Origin: an uncultured Bacilli bacterium | GTDB taxonomy: Bacteria > Bacillota_I > Bacilli_A > RFN20 > CAG-826 | NCBI GenBank assembly: GCA_944358895.1 | Contig: CALVSB010000016.1 | Coordinates: 1 to 33,771 of the forward strand | Length of the DNA stretch: 33,771 bases | Direction of reading: 5' to 3' | Shown here: piece by piece, positions 25,613-33,229 of the stretch | How positions within the stretch are numbered: the stretch's first letter is position 1 | Layout: each line of letters opens with the position of its first letter | Translations under genes and position numbers: made by a program | Notes under the pieces: model-generated | Seen by the model: only the letters and a program-made list of their open reading frames with translations | What the model was told of the DNA's origin: nothing | Databases searched by the model: none

Positions 25613-26122
25613 ATGGGAAAGATAATCTTGGAGCCGGAACTTGCCGTCTCCTTCCAGCGGGGCGAGCGAGGAGCGGTAGGGGAAGTCTACCGAAGGACCT
25701 ATAAGTTTCTTTACCTATTGGCCGCTGGCATCCTAAGCAGCCAGGACGATGCCTTCGACGCCGTGCACGACGTCTTTGCAAAAGCCATCGACCGTGGGGT
25801 CGAGATGAAAGACGACTCCCGCTTGCTTTCTTATCTAGTAACCTCCGTCCGCCGACGGGCCTACGACATCTTGGCTACCCGGAAGCGGGTCGAGCCCGAT
25901 GCCGATGCGGAGACGTTCCCCTCCTTCGACACCGGCAATCCCTATTTCGTCGCTATCTGCCCCAACCTAAGCGAGAAAGAAACGGCCGTCCTTCTCCTCC
26001 ATCTATGCTTTGGCTTCTCGTTCCGCGAGATCGCCGAGCTCACGTCCATTCCTCGTTCGTCTTTGCACGACATCTATGCCGGAGCTCTCAAGAAGGCCCG
26101 GGGTACTTTGGAGAAGAAATAG
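25613..26122 (+). CDS. ECF-like RNA polymerase sigma factor
   Basis: 169 residues. Region 2 is recognisable in GEVYRRTYKFLYLLAAGILS followed by DAFDAVHDVFAKAIDR, and region 4 as a C-terminal helix-turn-helix (LSEKETAVLLLHLCFGFSFR, EIAELTSIPRSSLHDIYAGA, LKKARGTL). Regions 1 and 3 are absent, as in extracytoplasmic-function sigma factors. It is followed three bases later by a gene whose product has a short cytoplasmic N-terminus and one membrane helix, the layout of a sigma-control pair. It probably directs transcription of an envelope-response regulon, perhaps including its own operon. Divergent from named ECF groups. Confidence 0.87.
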   Translation: MGKIILEPELAVSFQRGERGAVGEVYRRTYKFLYLLAAGILSSQDDAFDAVHDVFAKAIDRGVEMKDDSRLLSYLVTSVRRRAYDILATRKRVEPDADAETFPSFDTGNPYFVAICPNLSEKETAVLLLHLCFGFSFREIAELTSIPRSSLHDIYAGALKKARGTLEKK

Positions 26123-26124
26123 CC

Positions 26125-27576
26125 ATGAAGAAAGAACTTAAAAAGGATTTGCAGGCGAAAATCGCCGACATAACCCCCGTGGATGAAGCGTTTTCAGAGC
26201 TTCCCTATGAGGCCAAGAAGCCGCGGATGGCTTTCGGGCGAGCCGGAAAATGGGCTTTCGGCGGCGGCCTTGTCGCCGGCGTCGCAGTGCTCGGCTTGAC
26301 CTTTTTGGCCTTGGCGCCGGGAGCCGACGTCACTTTTGAGGATGAGAGCCAGCTGAGCTTCCCGACCTATCGCTCGCGGATGGAGATTACCCATGACGTT
26401 CCGGCCTATGAGACGTTCGTGGAACGCTTCGTCCCCGCGCTTTTCGAGAGTCTCGACCGCTCGGCTTCGGTCTCGGTTTCTCTTCCTGACCTCTTCGCCG
26501 CCTTGGCTCTATCGGCCTATCTTTCCGGCGGGGCGATCGAAAGTGAATTCCTTTCCTATGTCGGGCTCGAAAGCGAGGACGAGCTTCTTAGCACGTGTTC
26601 CGACGTCTTCCGGATGCTCGGGAATCTCGATGAAGGCGGCGAGCCTCCCTCGGGAGGGCTCCTTCTTTCTTCTCTCTTCCTAGACCCCATTTACAAGCTT
26701 CGGGACGACGAGGAAATGGGCCAGCTTTTAAATGACGTAGCCGATGCTTTCGGGACGGCCATCTTCTATCGCTCGCCGAGCGACTCGGTCTTGAATGACT
26801 ATCTACGTTCCGTCGCCCCGCGGGGAGCTAGCGTTCCCGAGATCGATCTCGACGATACCATCGATTGCGTTGTCGCTTCGACCTACATCGGGAACTTCTT
26901 CTACGGCCCGGAGGAGGCTTCTAGATATAAATCTTCCTACGATGCCGGGAACCGGATGCCCTATCGCTTTGGAGAAGTTGAAAAGAACGTTCCCTATATC
27001 GGGAGCGTCCTGACGAACAGCCCCTATCTCGGATCGCTTGCCGGATCCGAGGTTCCTTTTGAGGGAATCGGTCTCGGCGTCGGAAACCTGGCAAACCTCT
27101 ACTGCTTCAAGACACTTGATGAAAAAGAGAGCCCTTTTGCTTTGATTTCCGACATTCTAAGCCGGAATTACGAGGAAAAATATTCGACTGTCCCGCTCGA
27201 TGACGAAACGTTCTTCGGATATTACCTCACGGTTAGGGTTCCTTATTTCAAGGACGAAACCAACGTCAATTTCACCGCGACCCTCCTCGGGGAAATGCCT
27301 TCCTTTGGCAACGAAGATGCCTTCCTCAACAAGATTCTCGCGCCCGAGAGCCCCAAGGCCACCTTTAAAGTCGCGGCCCAGCAGCTGCAGCTCAATTATG
27401 ACTACATGGGCTTTACCGTCGCTTCTCTCACCTATGTTGGCGGGGCGACCTCGACGATGCCCTCCCCCGTCAAGAAGGACCTCTTCTTCGACCGCCCGTT
27501 TGCCTATGCTCTCTATGGACGCGGAAACCACGAGCTTCCGATCGTCGTCGGGTGCATTGTCGACCCCGCCTACTGA
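26125..27576 (+). CDS. Membrane-anchored serpin-like protein, likely partner of the sigma factor
   Basis: 483 residues. Residues 1-43 are cytoplasmic and charged (MKKELKKDLQAKIADITPVD), residues 44-63 form one membrane helix, and the rest lies outside the cell. The outer domain resembles a serpin. VSLPDLFAALALSAYLSGG parallels the helix B region. VVASTYIGNFFYG parallels the strand usually reading NAIYFKG. The C-terminus FFDRPFAYALYGRGNHELPI then VVGCIVDP follows the serpin signature with one deviation. The reactive-loop hinge expected of inhibitors (a run of small residues after Gly-Thr/Glu) is not seen; the equivalent segment is YDYMGFTVASLTYVGG. It may therefore sense or bind a protease or ligand rather than act as a classical inhibitor. 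Its placement suggests it holds the sigma factor through its N-terminus. Confidence 0.72.
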   Translation: MKKELKKDLQAKIADITPVDEAFSELPYEAKKPRMAFGRAGKWAFGGGLVAGVAVLGLTFLALAPGADVTFEDESQLSFPTYRSRMEITHDVPAYETFVERFVPALFESLDRSASVSVSLPDLFAALALSAYLSGGAIESEFLSYVGLESEDELLSTCSDVFRMLGNLDEGGEPPSGGLLLSSLFLDPIYKLRDDEEMGQLLNDVADAFGTAIFYRSPSDSVLNDYLRSVAPRGASVPEIDLDDTIDCVVASTYIGNFFYGPEEASRYKSSYDAGNRMPYRFGEVEKNVPYIGSVLTNSPYLGSLAGSEVPFEGIGLGVGNLANLYCFKTLDEKESPFALISDILSRNYEEKYSTVPLDDETFFGYYLTVRVPYFKDETNVNFTATLLGEMPSFGNEDAFLNKILAPESPKATFKVAAQQLQLNYDYMGFTVASLTYVGGATSTMPSPVKKDLFFDRPFAYALYGRGNHELPIVVGCIVDPAY

Positions 27577-27585
27577 GGAGAAGCG

Positions 27586-28197
27586 ATGGAAAAGGAAAGG
27601 AAAGACGTCGAAGCGGGGGAGACCCTTCGAAATCTCTCGCGCCTGAGCGGAATCAAAAAGAAGAAGCTTGGCCGCTACCTCGAGCAAAAGGCGAAGCTGT
27701 CCCCATATGATGAGCGAGCTCTGGCCGGAGCCAGGGCCGGGCGTGACTATGCGGCCTTTTCCTTCAAATCCGCCATTTGGCCTTTGACCAGGGCCTTCCT
27801 CTTCGGCCTCCCGCTTTTCCTCGGGAGTATCCTTTCCTTCATTGGGCAATCCTTCTGGCCGATGGTGGGGATCAGTGCCTCCATTGGCGACCTGATATGC
27901 GAAATTATCCTTTTGGCTTACTTGGCCTATGCTCTCTACCGGGCCGTCCGGCGTTTTCTTCTCGCGCCGGGCGTTCGGAAGGAAGAGCTCGTTTTCGATG
28001 GCGGCCTTCCAATCGTCGGGCTGGCCTATTCAATACTGATGTTACAATCCGTGCTTACCAATTATCCGCTTGCATACGAACGCCAAATCGGCTTTTACCT
28101 TTCGGTTGCCACGATGGCCGGTTATTGCGGCATAATTTTGCAATTAATGTCATATATGTGTCTTTTAATTTATAACATATTAAAGGACTCAAAATAG
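27586..28197 (+). CDS. Multi-pass membrane protein of unknown function, third gene of the sigma operon
   Basis: 203 residues. A basic, helical N-terminus of about 60 residues (GETLRNLSRLSGIKKKKLGR) precedes about four hydrophobic helices. No family is recognised. GAGGAG before the ATG and the nine-base gap place it in the operon. The last 20 codons (LMSYMCLLIYNILKDSK) are strikingly AT-rich compared with the rest, continuing into the AT-rich gap beyond. A role in controlling or receiving the sigma-factor signal at the membrane is inference from context. Confidence 0.78.
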   Translation: MEKERKDVEAGETLRNLSRLSGIKKKKLGRYLEQKAKLSPYDERALAGARAGRDYAAFSFKSAIWPLTRAFLFGLPLFLGSILSFIGQSFWPMVGISASIGDLICEIILLAYLAYALYRAVRRFLLAPGVRKEELVFDGGLPIVGLAYSILMLQSVLTNYPLAYERQIGFYLSVATMAGYCGIILQLMSYMCLLIYNILKDSK

Positions 28198-28303
28198 GCG
28201 TATTTTGCTGGTTTTTCCCAAAAATTGCGTTTCTTTTTTTAAAACTTTTGTTGTGCTTTTACACTAAAGGACATATCTTTTATTTAAGAAAGAAGGAAAA
28301 GAA
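28198..28303 (+). other. AT-rich gap before the TetR gene
   Basis: 106 bases, far richer in A and T than the surroundings, with runs such as TTTCTTTTTTTAAAAC. TACACT at 28258 and TATCTT nearby are possible -10 elements, but no clean -35 pairing is seen. GAAGGAAAAG just before 28304 is the SD of the regulator gene. No gene or terminator is evident. Confidence 0.5.
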
Positions 28304-28864
28304 ATGTTCAATGCTTCACGCAACGCCCGCGTTCGAAGGTCGCTCGACCGGACGGCCGCTGCTTTCCTTTCTCTCCTGAAAGACGAAGAGTACGTGAAGA
28401 TTACCGTTTCCCAACTCTCCAGCCTCGCAGGCATCACGAGAAAGACCTACTACCGGAATTTCCTCTCGATGGACGATGTGGTCGATTACGTCGTTTTCAA
28501 GGCCGTGCGCGAATACCTCCGCACGACGGGATGCACTTCCATCTCGGAGTACCTCGGGCGCTTCTTTGCCTTCTGCCTCGAGCAGCGGGACATCTTTACG
28601 CTTCTTCACAAGCGCGGGCTCTTCGGACTTCTTTCCTTTGGCCTCTCTCGCTATGTCTCCCGAAGCGCCTACCTCGACAAGGAGCTCATTGCTTCCGGGC
28701 TGAGCCAGCCCGAGATCGACCTCTTCTGGGGTTCTCTATTCGGAGCCGAAGTCAATCTTCTCCGCTACTGGATCGAAGAGGATTGGCGCTCGACCCCGGA
28801 GGAAATGGCCACGGCGCTCGAGAAGGGCTTCAAGAACATTCTCAAGGCCAGCATCTGGGATTGA
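28304..28864 (+). CDS. TetR-family transcriptional regulator
   Basis: 186 residues. The helix-turn-helix is in residues 10-56 (RRSLDRTAAAFLSLLKDEEY, VKITVSQLSSLAGITRKTYY, RNF). The C-terminal domain (YLGRFFAFCLEQRDIFTLLH, KRGLFGLL) resembles the TetR_C group of Bacillota regulators related to DhaS-like proteins. SD GAAGGA before the ATG. The gene is single, closed by its own terminator; no divergent target is present, so autoregulation or a distant target is likely. Confidence 0.9.
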   Translation: MFNASRNARVRRSLDRTAAAFLSLLKDEEYVKITVSQLSSLAGITRKTYYRNFLSMDDVVDYVVFKAVREYLRTTGCTSISEYLGRFFAFCLEQRDIFTLLHKRGLFGLLSFGLSRYVSRSAYLDKELIASGLSQPEIDLFWGSLFGAEVNLLRYWIEEDWRSTPEEMATALEKGFKNILKASIWD

Positions 28865-28883
28865 CCCCGAACGAATGGACGAT

Positions 28884-28905
28884 GGCAGCCTTCGGGCTGC
28901 CTTTT
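28884..28905 (+). terminator. Terminator after the TetR gene
   Basis: GGCAGCC and GGCTGCC with a TTCG tetraloop, followed by TTTT. Confidence 0.9.
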
Positions 28906-28930
28906 CGTTTGCTCCCACGCTCGGCGGCAA

Positions 28931-28939
28931 TGCTAAAAT
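28931..28939 (+). promoter_or_regulatory. Extended -10 of the sirtuin operon (leaderless type)
   Basis: TGC directly before TAAAAT forms an extended -10. Six bases follow and then the ATG at 28946, with no SD. A TTGCTC lies 19 bases upstream (28909-28914), a little far for a -35. Confidence 0.55.
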
Positions 28940-28945
28940 CAAGGC

Positions 28946-29674
28946 ATGCTTACCGGGGAAGAAGCATTGTCCTTTCTGAAGAAAGAGATGAAGTCCCACC
29001 CATCCTTGGCCTTCCTGGATGGGGCTGGGATGTCGACGGCCTCGGGAATTCCCGACTTTCGGGGCCAGACGGGCATCAGCCGGGTGGCCAGCCGGTACGG
29101 TCTCTCCTACGAAAGGCTCCTTTCGATCGACGAGCTGAACGAGGATCCCGCGACCTTCTTCGATTTCTATTGGAACTTCCTCGTCCATGACAAGGCCGAG
29201 CCCAATGCCGCCCACCGGGCCGTCGCTTCTTACGAAGGGCCCATAAGGGTCATTACCCAAAACATCGACGGCCTCCACCAAAAGGCCGGTTCGAAAGACG
29301 TGGTGGAACTCCATGGCTCGATTCTTCGCAACCACTGCCTTTCCTGCGAAAGCGCTTATTCCCTCGATGAAATTCCCCATCGCGGCATTCCCCGCTGCCC
29401 GAAGTGCGGCGGCATCGTGAGGCCGGACATTGTCCTCTATGGGGAGGAGCTCGACTACGAGGCTCTCTCGGACGCCGAGGAGATTCTCGAGGAAAGCGAC
29501 GTCCTCATCGTGGCCGGGACGAGCCTTAGGGTCTATCCGGCTGCTGGGCTCATCTATTCCTCGCGGGCCAAAGCCAAGATTCTTGTCAATGCCGAGCCGA
29601 CGCCCCTCAATTCCTTCTTCGATGCCTTCGTCCAAGGCGACGTCGCCAGCATCCTTCCCGAGGTCCTGAAATGA
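28946..29674 (+). CDS. Sir2-family NAD-dependent protein deacylase
   Basis: 242 residues. Removes acyl groups from lysines using NAD. The NAD-binding motif DGAGMSTASGIPDFRG is at residues 25-40, TQNIDGLHQKAG near 104, and the catalytic histidine in VELHGS near 124. The zinc site is formed by CLSCES and CPKCGG. GTSLRVYPAAGLI follows in the usual place. The residues that mark desuccinylases (Tyr-x-x-Arg after the NAD loop) are not obvious, so acetyl-lysine is the likelier substrate. It overlaps the next gene by four bases (ATGA). Confidence 0.95.
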   Translation: MLTGEEALSFLKKEMKSHPSLAFLDGAGMSTASGIPDFRGQTGISRVASRYGLSYERLLSIDELNEDPATFFDFYWNFLVHDKAEPNAAHRAVASYEGPIRVITQNIDGLHQKAGSKDVVELHGSILRNHCLSCESAYSLDEIPHRGIPRCPKCGGIVRPDIVLYGEELDYEALSDAEEILEESDVLIVAGTSLRVYPAAGLIYSSRAKAKILVNAEPTPLNSFFDAFVQGDVASILPEVLK

Positions 29675-30276
29675 AATACCACTTCCTGCACCATTTGATC
29701 ACCATTACCAAGCACCGCAACCAAGTCATCAGGAACGCATCGCACTGCGGCATCTTTTTCCATGCCTTGAAGCACGATCTCACCAAATACGGGCCGACTG
29801 AATTCATCACGAGCGCCAAGTATTACGCCGGCACCCATAGCCCGGTGGACGAGGAGCGGCGGAGCAACCATTATTTCTCCAAGGTCTGCCAGCACCATAC
29901 CAAGCGGAACAAGCACCATTGGGAATACTGGACCGATTTCTATTGGGGCCGCGTCATCGCCAAGCAGATGCCTTACAAATACGCGATCGAGTATGTCTGC
30001 GACATGCTGAGTGCTTCCAAGACCTACAACCCCAAAACCTTCTCGGGAGCGACGACCCTGGCCTATTTCGAGGCTCGGAAGGATCGTTACTATATGGCCT
30101 CGGGCACCAAGGAGTTCATCGAATGGTGCCTTACGCGCTACCGCGACCTCGGCTGGAAGGGCCTTAAGAAGAAGGACACCCTGGCCGCCTATCGGGAGAT
30201 AAGTGCCAAGCACTCGCCGGTCGAAATCTTCGAGACCTCTCTTGCGAGCGGCGAATTGCCCCCGCTCAAGGGCTAG
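29671..30276 (+). CDS. DUF5662-family protein
   Basis: 201 residues, rich in His, Tyr and Lys. Conserved-looking stretches are ALKHDLTKYGPTEF near residue 32, HHTKRNKHHWEYWTDF near residue 75 and YAIEYVCDMLSASKTY near residue 105. This His/Asp pattern matches what I know as DUF5662 and hints at a metal-dependent hydrolase related to HD-domain proteins; that is inference. Translation is coupled to the sirtuin gene, so the two may act on the same process. Confidence 0.85.
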   Translation: MKYHFLHHLITITKHRNQVIRNASHCGIFFHALKHDLTKYGPTEFITSAKYYAGTHSPVDEERRSNHYFSKVCQHHTKRNKHHWEYWTDFYWGRVIAKQMPYKYAIEYVCDMLSASKTYNPKTFSGATTLAYFEARKDRYYMASGTKEFIEWCLTRYRDLGWKGLKKKDTLAAYREISAKHSPVEIFETSLASGELPPLKG

Positions 30277-30284
30277 GCTATAAT
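30256..30284 (+). promoter_or_regulatory. Promoter of the Trk operon
   Basis: TTGCCC (30256-30261), exactly 17 bases, TATAAT (30279-30284). The -35 lies inside the end of the DUF5662 gene. The predicted start near 30291 gives a leader of about nine bases without an SD. Confidence 0.72.
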
Positions 30285-30299
30285 CCCCGCCGTACGCAT

Positions 30300-30725
30300 A
30301 TGAAGAACAAGGTTGTGATCATCGGTTGCGGGCGCCTCGGGGCCTCCATCGCCTCCTATGCCGCCTCCCAATCGCTCAACGTCATCGTCGTCGACAGCAA
30401 CGCCTCTTCCTTCGAACGGCTCGACGAGCCTTTCAGCGGCTTCACGGTCACCGGCGACGCGACTGACTGCACTCTTCTTGAGAAAGAGGCTTACATCCAG
30501 ACGGCCGAGTCCGTGGTCGTGACGACGGGCAACGACAACGTCAACCTTTATCTGGCCCACCTCCTTTCGAGAATCTACGAGGTGCCGGAGATCGTCGTCC
30601 GCTTCGACGACCCGAAGTACGAAGAACTCATCAAAGACCTGCCAGGGGTCAAGGCGGTTTACCCCTTCCAGCTGTCTTTCGAGAAAATACTCTCCTTCAA
30701 AGAGGAAATGGAGGCCGGCAAATGA
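30300..30725 (+). CDS. TrkA-type potassium regulator, nucleotide-binding subunit
   Basis: 141 residues, a single RCK N-terminal Rossmann domain. The glycine motif GCGRLG (residues 9-14) and the acidic residue at the end of strand 2 (VIVVDSN) should bind NAD(H) or a similar nucleotide. GDATDCTLLE and VVTTGNDNVNL follow the TrkA pattern. No RCK C-terminal domain is present. No SD precedes the ATG. It overlaps the second TrkA-like gene by four bases. It should sit on the cytoplasmic side of TrkH and gate potassium uptake. Confidence 0.9.
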   Translation: MKNKVVIIGCGRLGASIASYAASQSLNVIVVDSNASSFERLDEPFSGFTVTGDATDCTLLEKEAYIQTAESVVVTTGNDNVNLYLAHLLSRIYEVPEIVVRFDDPKYEELIKDLPGVKAVYPFQLSFEKILSFKEEMEAGK

Positions 30726-31384
30726 AAATCGCCATCGCCAACGGCACTTTCCAGGCCGCTTATCTCTTCGACCTCTTCAAAAAGAACGGCCATAAGACGG
30801 TCCTCATCAATTCCAGCAAGGACGATGCGGCCTACCTTCTCAAAACGAAGCACGTAAAAGTCTTCGTGGGCAACCCCTGGAGCCGCCACGTCCTCGAGGA
30901 TGCCGGCGTCGGAAGGTGCGACCTTTTCATCTCCCTTTGCGACGAGGATACCGACAATTTTGCTTCCTGCCTCCTGGCTAAGAAAATTTTCGGTGTTAGC
31001 AAGGTCATCTCGCTTGTCAAAAACCCGGCCAATGTCGAAATCTACCGCAAACTTGGCATCGACTCCGCGGTTTCTTCGACTTATCTCCTCGGGCAATCGA
31101 TCCTGAACGAGTCCTCGATGGAAACGATCATCAAGACGCTGTCCCTCGAAAACGACAAGATCGTTCTCCTCGAGGCGACGATCCTTCCCAAACACAAGAT
31201 CGCCCACCACAAGATCATGGACATCTCCTTCCCGAAGTTCGCTTCGATCGCGGCCATCTACCGGAACTATTCGGTCATCATCCCGAACGGCCAGGTCGAG
31301 CTTTTCCCCAAGGACAAACTTCTTATTGTCTGCGGTAAGGAAGACGAGGAAAAAGTCCTTGCCTACGTTCGCGACGAGGCCTGA
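30722..31384 (+). CDS. trkA: TrkA-like potassium regulator lacking the glycine motif
   Basis: 220 residues, with an RCK N-terminal domain (1-130) and a C-terminal TrkA_C domain (about 135-215: LLEATILPKHKIAHHKIMD, then FPKDKLLIVCGKEDEE). The first loop reads IAIANGTFQAAYL, without the GxGxxG found in the preceding protein, so nucleotide binding at this site is probably lost. The two proteins likely assemble together into one ring. It starts on the ATGA of the previous stop and lies three bases before trkH. Confidence 0.88.
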   Translation: MKIAIANGTFQAAYLFDLFKKNGHKTVLINSSKDDAAYLLKTKHVKVFVGNPWSRHVLEDAGVGRCDLFISLCDEDTDNFASCLLAKKIFGVSKVISLVKNPANVEIYRKLGIDSAVSSTYLLGQSILNESSMETIIKTLSLENDKIVLLEATILPKHKIAHHKIMDISFPKFASIAAIYRNYSVIIPNGQVELFPKDKLLIVCGKEDEEKVLAYVRDEA

Positions 31385-31387
31385 TCC

Positions 31388-33052
31388 ATGAAAGACGCCA
31401 AAAGCAGGGGAGCGGCCAAAGGTTATCGTCTCATTTTCGGCTACCTCGGCCTCTTCATGATGTTCATCGGGGCCGTTACCATCGTCCCCATCTTCGTGGC
31501 CGCCTTCTATCCGAGCGAAGCCGCTTGCTGGATCGATTTCCTTGTCCCGGGAGGGGCTTTCATCCTCCTCGGGGCCCTTCTTTTCTTCCTTCTCATCTAC
31601 GGTCGGGAAAAGGAGCGCTTTGGCAAATACGAAGACGCCTTGCTCCTTTTCCTCATTTGGGTGGCCGCAGTGGTGGCCGGGGCCCTTCCCTTCATCTCCG
31701 TTTCCCTTCGGGGGGAACTTAGCTCCCCGCTTAGTTTCTCGGAAGCTCTCTTCGAATCGATCAGCGGCTACTCGGCCACCGGCTACACCGTATACCCGCT
31801 TGCCGATTTCGTGGGGGAAGAAGGGGCCTATTGCCCCCATGTCTTCATGTTCCACCGGGCTTTCATGCAGTTCGTCGGCGGCGTCGGCCTCGTCCTTATC
31901 GTCGCGAGCGTCCTGAGCGACCGCTACAACCTGAAGCTCTACTTTGCCGAAGGGCATAACGACAAACTGCTTCCCAATCTTGCCAAGTCGGCCAAGCTCA
32001 TCCTCGCCATCTATACCGGCTACATTGTGGCCGGGGCCTTCGGGCTCTGGTTCTTCGGGATGGACTTCTTCGATGGCCTTTGCCATTCGATCGGGGCCGT
32101 CGCGACCGGCGGCTACTCTTCCCGGGCCGATGGGGTTTATTGGTACCAGACCTCGGAGTTCACCGGGAACGGCCTCTTCCCGGGCAACGTCATCGGGATC
32201 GAGGTCGTCCTCGAGATCCTCATGCTCCTCGGGGCGACGAACTTCGTCCTCCATACCTTCCTCTTCCGCGGGAAGATCAAGGAGTTCTTCAAGGACATCG
32301 AGGTTCGCCTCGGCTTCTTTGCCATCGTCTTCTTCATCTTCGTCTCAGCCGTCACGACTTGCTACCTCTATGCCCCGACGGCTACCAATGCGACGGCCAA
32401 CGGCATGGCCCCCCAGACAGGAATCGACTTCGCGACATCGCTTCGCTACAGCGCCTTCAACATCATCTCTTCCATCACGACGACCGGCTTTACCAATTTC
32501 GTCTCCATCAAGCAACTTGGCGAAGTCGCCATCTTCTCCGGCATCATCGTGATGATCATCGGGGCCGGGGCCGGCAGTACCGGCGGCGCCATCAAGCAGT
32601 ACCGGGTCGGCATTATCGCCAAGGATTTCTTCCATTCGGTCCGTTACCGTTTCTCTTCCTCCCGCCAGCTTTCCCCGAAGACGATCTACCGTCTTGGGGT
32701 GAAACGGGAAATCGAACGGGAAGACAGCCAGGAAGCCCACAACTTCGCCGTCCTCTACATCGTCACGGTCCTCATCGGGACCCTGGCCCTCCTCTTTCTT
32801 CCGGGCATCGACTTCCAGGAAGGCCTTTACGAAGTTGCCTCCGGCCTCTCCGGGACGGGCCAGACGATCATCGACTTCTTCGCCTACAAGGCCAACCATC
32901 CCATTTACGATTACGAAATCCTCCTTTGGGTGCTCAACATCGCCATGTTCCTCGGCCGTCTGGAAATCATCCCCCTCTTCTCCTCGATTAACCGCGTCTT
33001 CGTCGTGCCCTTCGAAAACCGGAAGCGGACCCCGCCTGCCGATTTGGCCTAA
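31388..33052 (+). CDS. trkH: TrkH/KtrB-family potassium transporter
   Basis: 554 residues, about ten membrane helices. It moves potassium across the membrane with the TrkA partners encoded upstream. The four pore-loop repeats are visible: SISGYSATGYTVYP near residue 124, SIGAVATGGYSS near 234, ISSITTTGFTNF near 360 and ASGLSGTGQTIIDF near 483. GGAGSTGGAIKQYRVGI matches the conserved linker after the third repeat. The start follows the preceding stop by three bases without a strong SD, implying translational coupling. Confidence 0.94.
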   Translation: MKDAKSRGAAKGYRLIFGYLGLFMMFIGAVTIVPIFVAAFYPSEAACWIDFLVPGGAFILLGALLFFLLIYGREKERFGKYEDALLLFLIWVAAVVAGALPFISVSLRGELSSPLSFSEALFESISGYSATGYTVYPLADFVGEEGAYCPHVFMFHRAFMQFVGGVGLVLIVASVLSDRYNLKLYFAEGHNDKLLPNLAKSAKLILAIYTGYIVAGAFGLWFFGMDFFDGLCHSIGAVATGGYSSRADGVYWYQTSEFTGNGLFPGNVIGIEVVLEILMLLGATNFVLHTFLFRGKIKEFFKDIEVRLGFFAIVFFIFVSAVTTCYLYAPTATNATANGMAPQTGIDFATSLRYSAFNIISSITTTGFTNFVSIKQLGEVAIFSGIIVMIIGAGAGSTGGAIKQYRVGIIAKDFFHSVRYRFSSSRQLSPKTIYRLGVKREIEREDSQEAHNFAVLYIVTVLIGTLALLFLPGIDFQEGLYEVASGLSGTGQTIIDFFAYKANHPIYDYEILLWVLNIAMFLGRLEIIPLFSSINRVFVVPFENRKRTPPADLA

Positions 33053-33145
33053 GAGGAGAAGTGCCGATTCCCAAAGTAAATGCAAGTTTACGCTGAAAAT
33101 CCCGCTGGTTCCCATACATAACGCAATACCGCTTCGGGGTTAATG

Positions 33146-33178
33146 CAAGAAAAGCCAGGTCCGACCTGGCTTTTCTTG
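33146..33178 (+). terminator. Bidirectional terminator between trkH and the transposase remnant
   Basis: CAAGAAAAGCCAGGT and ACCTGGCTTTTCTTG are perfect 15-base complements with a three-base loop. The A-rich left arm and T-rich right arm allow function in both directions, serving trkH on the plus strand and the transposase remnant on the minus strand. Confidence 0.85.
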
Positions 33179-33201
33179 GCCCCGCGGCGGAGGGGGCTAT
33201 T

Positions 33202-33229
33202 GCAATTTCCCGGACTTATCGCAATTTCC
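33202..33229 (+). repeat. Direct repeat GCAATTTCC at the 3' end of the transposase remnant
   Basis: GCAATTTCC occurs at 33202-33210 and again at 33221-33229, one copy beyond and one inside the transposase stop region. On the minus strand both read GGAAATTGC followed by GATAAG or AATAGC. They may be terminal or transposase-binding repeats of the element. Confidence 0.55.

Noticed and set aside
30659..32254. 531-residue minus-strand open frame opposite the Trk genes
   Set aside because: A shadow of trkA-like and trkH coding sequence, low complexity and highly charged, with no homology seen.
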